Assembly: GCA_964354135.1 (NCBI GenBank)
Contig: CAYGZA010000170.1
Span: forward strand, 1 to 14,381
DNA: 14,381 nt
Direction: 5' to 3'
Origin: CAYGZA01 sp964354135
Lineage (GTDB): Bacteria; Planctomycetota; Planctomycetia; Pirellulales; Thermoguttaceae
This document shows positions 14,236 through 14,381 of this stretch, in pieces. The translations under genes and the position numbers were made by a program. Positions within the stretch are counted from its first letter, which is position 1, and the number at the start of each line of letters is the position of its first letter. The notes below the pieces were generated by a model, which saw only the letters and a list, made by a program, of their open reading frames with translations, was not told where the DNA came from and did no database searches.

Positions 14236-14290
14236 AAGGATGAAGGATGAACGGGGAATGATGAATGCTGAATGATGAATGCTGAATGGA
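14231..14290. repeat. Heptanucleotide array spanning the pssA stop
   Basis: Eight 7-nt units from 14231 read TCTGAAA, GGATGAA, GGATGAA, CGGGGAA, TGATGAA, TGCTGAA, TGATGAA, TGCTGAA (consensus NNNTGAA). The first unit contains the TGA stop of pssA at 14233-14235. Confidence 0.85.
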
Positions 14291-14300
14291 AGGCCCTCGC

Positions 14301-14328
14301 CTTCAGCCTACTGCCTACCGCCTACCGC
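14301..14328. repeat. Second heptanucleotide array downstream of pssA
   Basis: Four 7-nt units read CTTCAGC, CTACTGC, CTACCGC, CTACCGC. On the minus strand they read GCGGTAG, GCGGTAG, GCAGTAG, GCTGAAG. The array lies 14 nt beyond the end of the TGAA-type array and has an unrelated unit. Confidence 0.8.
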
Positions 14329-14381
14329 CCAATGGCACTAAGTTTTGTACGTAACCGTTTTAGCGGCTTTGCGATACTTCT
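14329..14381. other. Unassigned AT-richer tail at the window end
   Basis: The last 50 nt, including AAGTTTTGTACGTAACCG, are clearly less GC-rich than the rest. No reading frame, hairpin with T tract or known element was recognised. It could be the start of an intergenic or mobile sequence that continues beyond the window. Confidence 0.3.

Overview
The window is GC-rich bacterial DNA and most probably comes from a planctomycete of the Pirellulales type. This is an inference from gene content: a secreted protein with a helical N-terminus followed by PQQ-type propeller repeats, a MoxR ATPase, two small exported proteins that resemble Pirellulales proteins I remember, a phosphatidylserine decarboxylase with an extra Cys-rich N-terminal domain, and intergenic repeats of a style common in that phylum. 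No mobile element, CRISPR array, rRNA or tRNA gene was found. Most genes are housekeeping.

Positions 1-7541 form a minus-strand gene train, transcribed from right to left: guaA (GMP synthase), xseB (exonuclease VII small subunit), ispA (farnesyl-type prenyl diphosphate synthase), dxs (first enzyme of the MEP pathway), an exported PQQ-repeat protein, and the start of a moxR-type ATPase cut by the window edge. guaA and xseB overlap by 10 nt, and ispA and dxs overlap in a TGATG junction. xseB-ispA-dxs is a common bacterial gene order that supplies isoprenoid precursors. Positions 7542-7780 are a divergent promoter region. From there surE (nucleotide phosphatase), a lipoprotein and a secreted Trp/Pro/Gly-rich protein run on the plus strand to 9928.

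Positions 9929-10060 hold three 21-nt hairpins between convergent genes. Then, on the minus strand, come eno (enolase) and a two-helix membrane protein downstream of it. Divergent from eno, psd and pssA lie in tandem on the plus strand. They encode the two consecutive steps that make phosphatidylserine and decarboxylate it to phosphatidylethanolamine.

The most unusual signal is not a gene. At least four places carry degenerate tandem arrays with a strict 7-nt period but different unit sequences (309-390, 12108-12135, 13374-13408, and 14231-14328 as two adjacent arrays). Three of these arrays contain the stop codon of the neighbouring gene. Two further repeat classes occur: the 21-nt hairpin cluster, and a widely spaced inverted pair built from CGCAGAG-like units at 10633-10751. 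The second point of interest is the roughly 115-residue N-terminal domain of Psd, with a Cys/His pattern that could bind metal.
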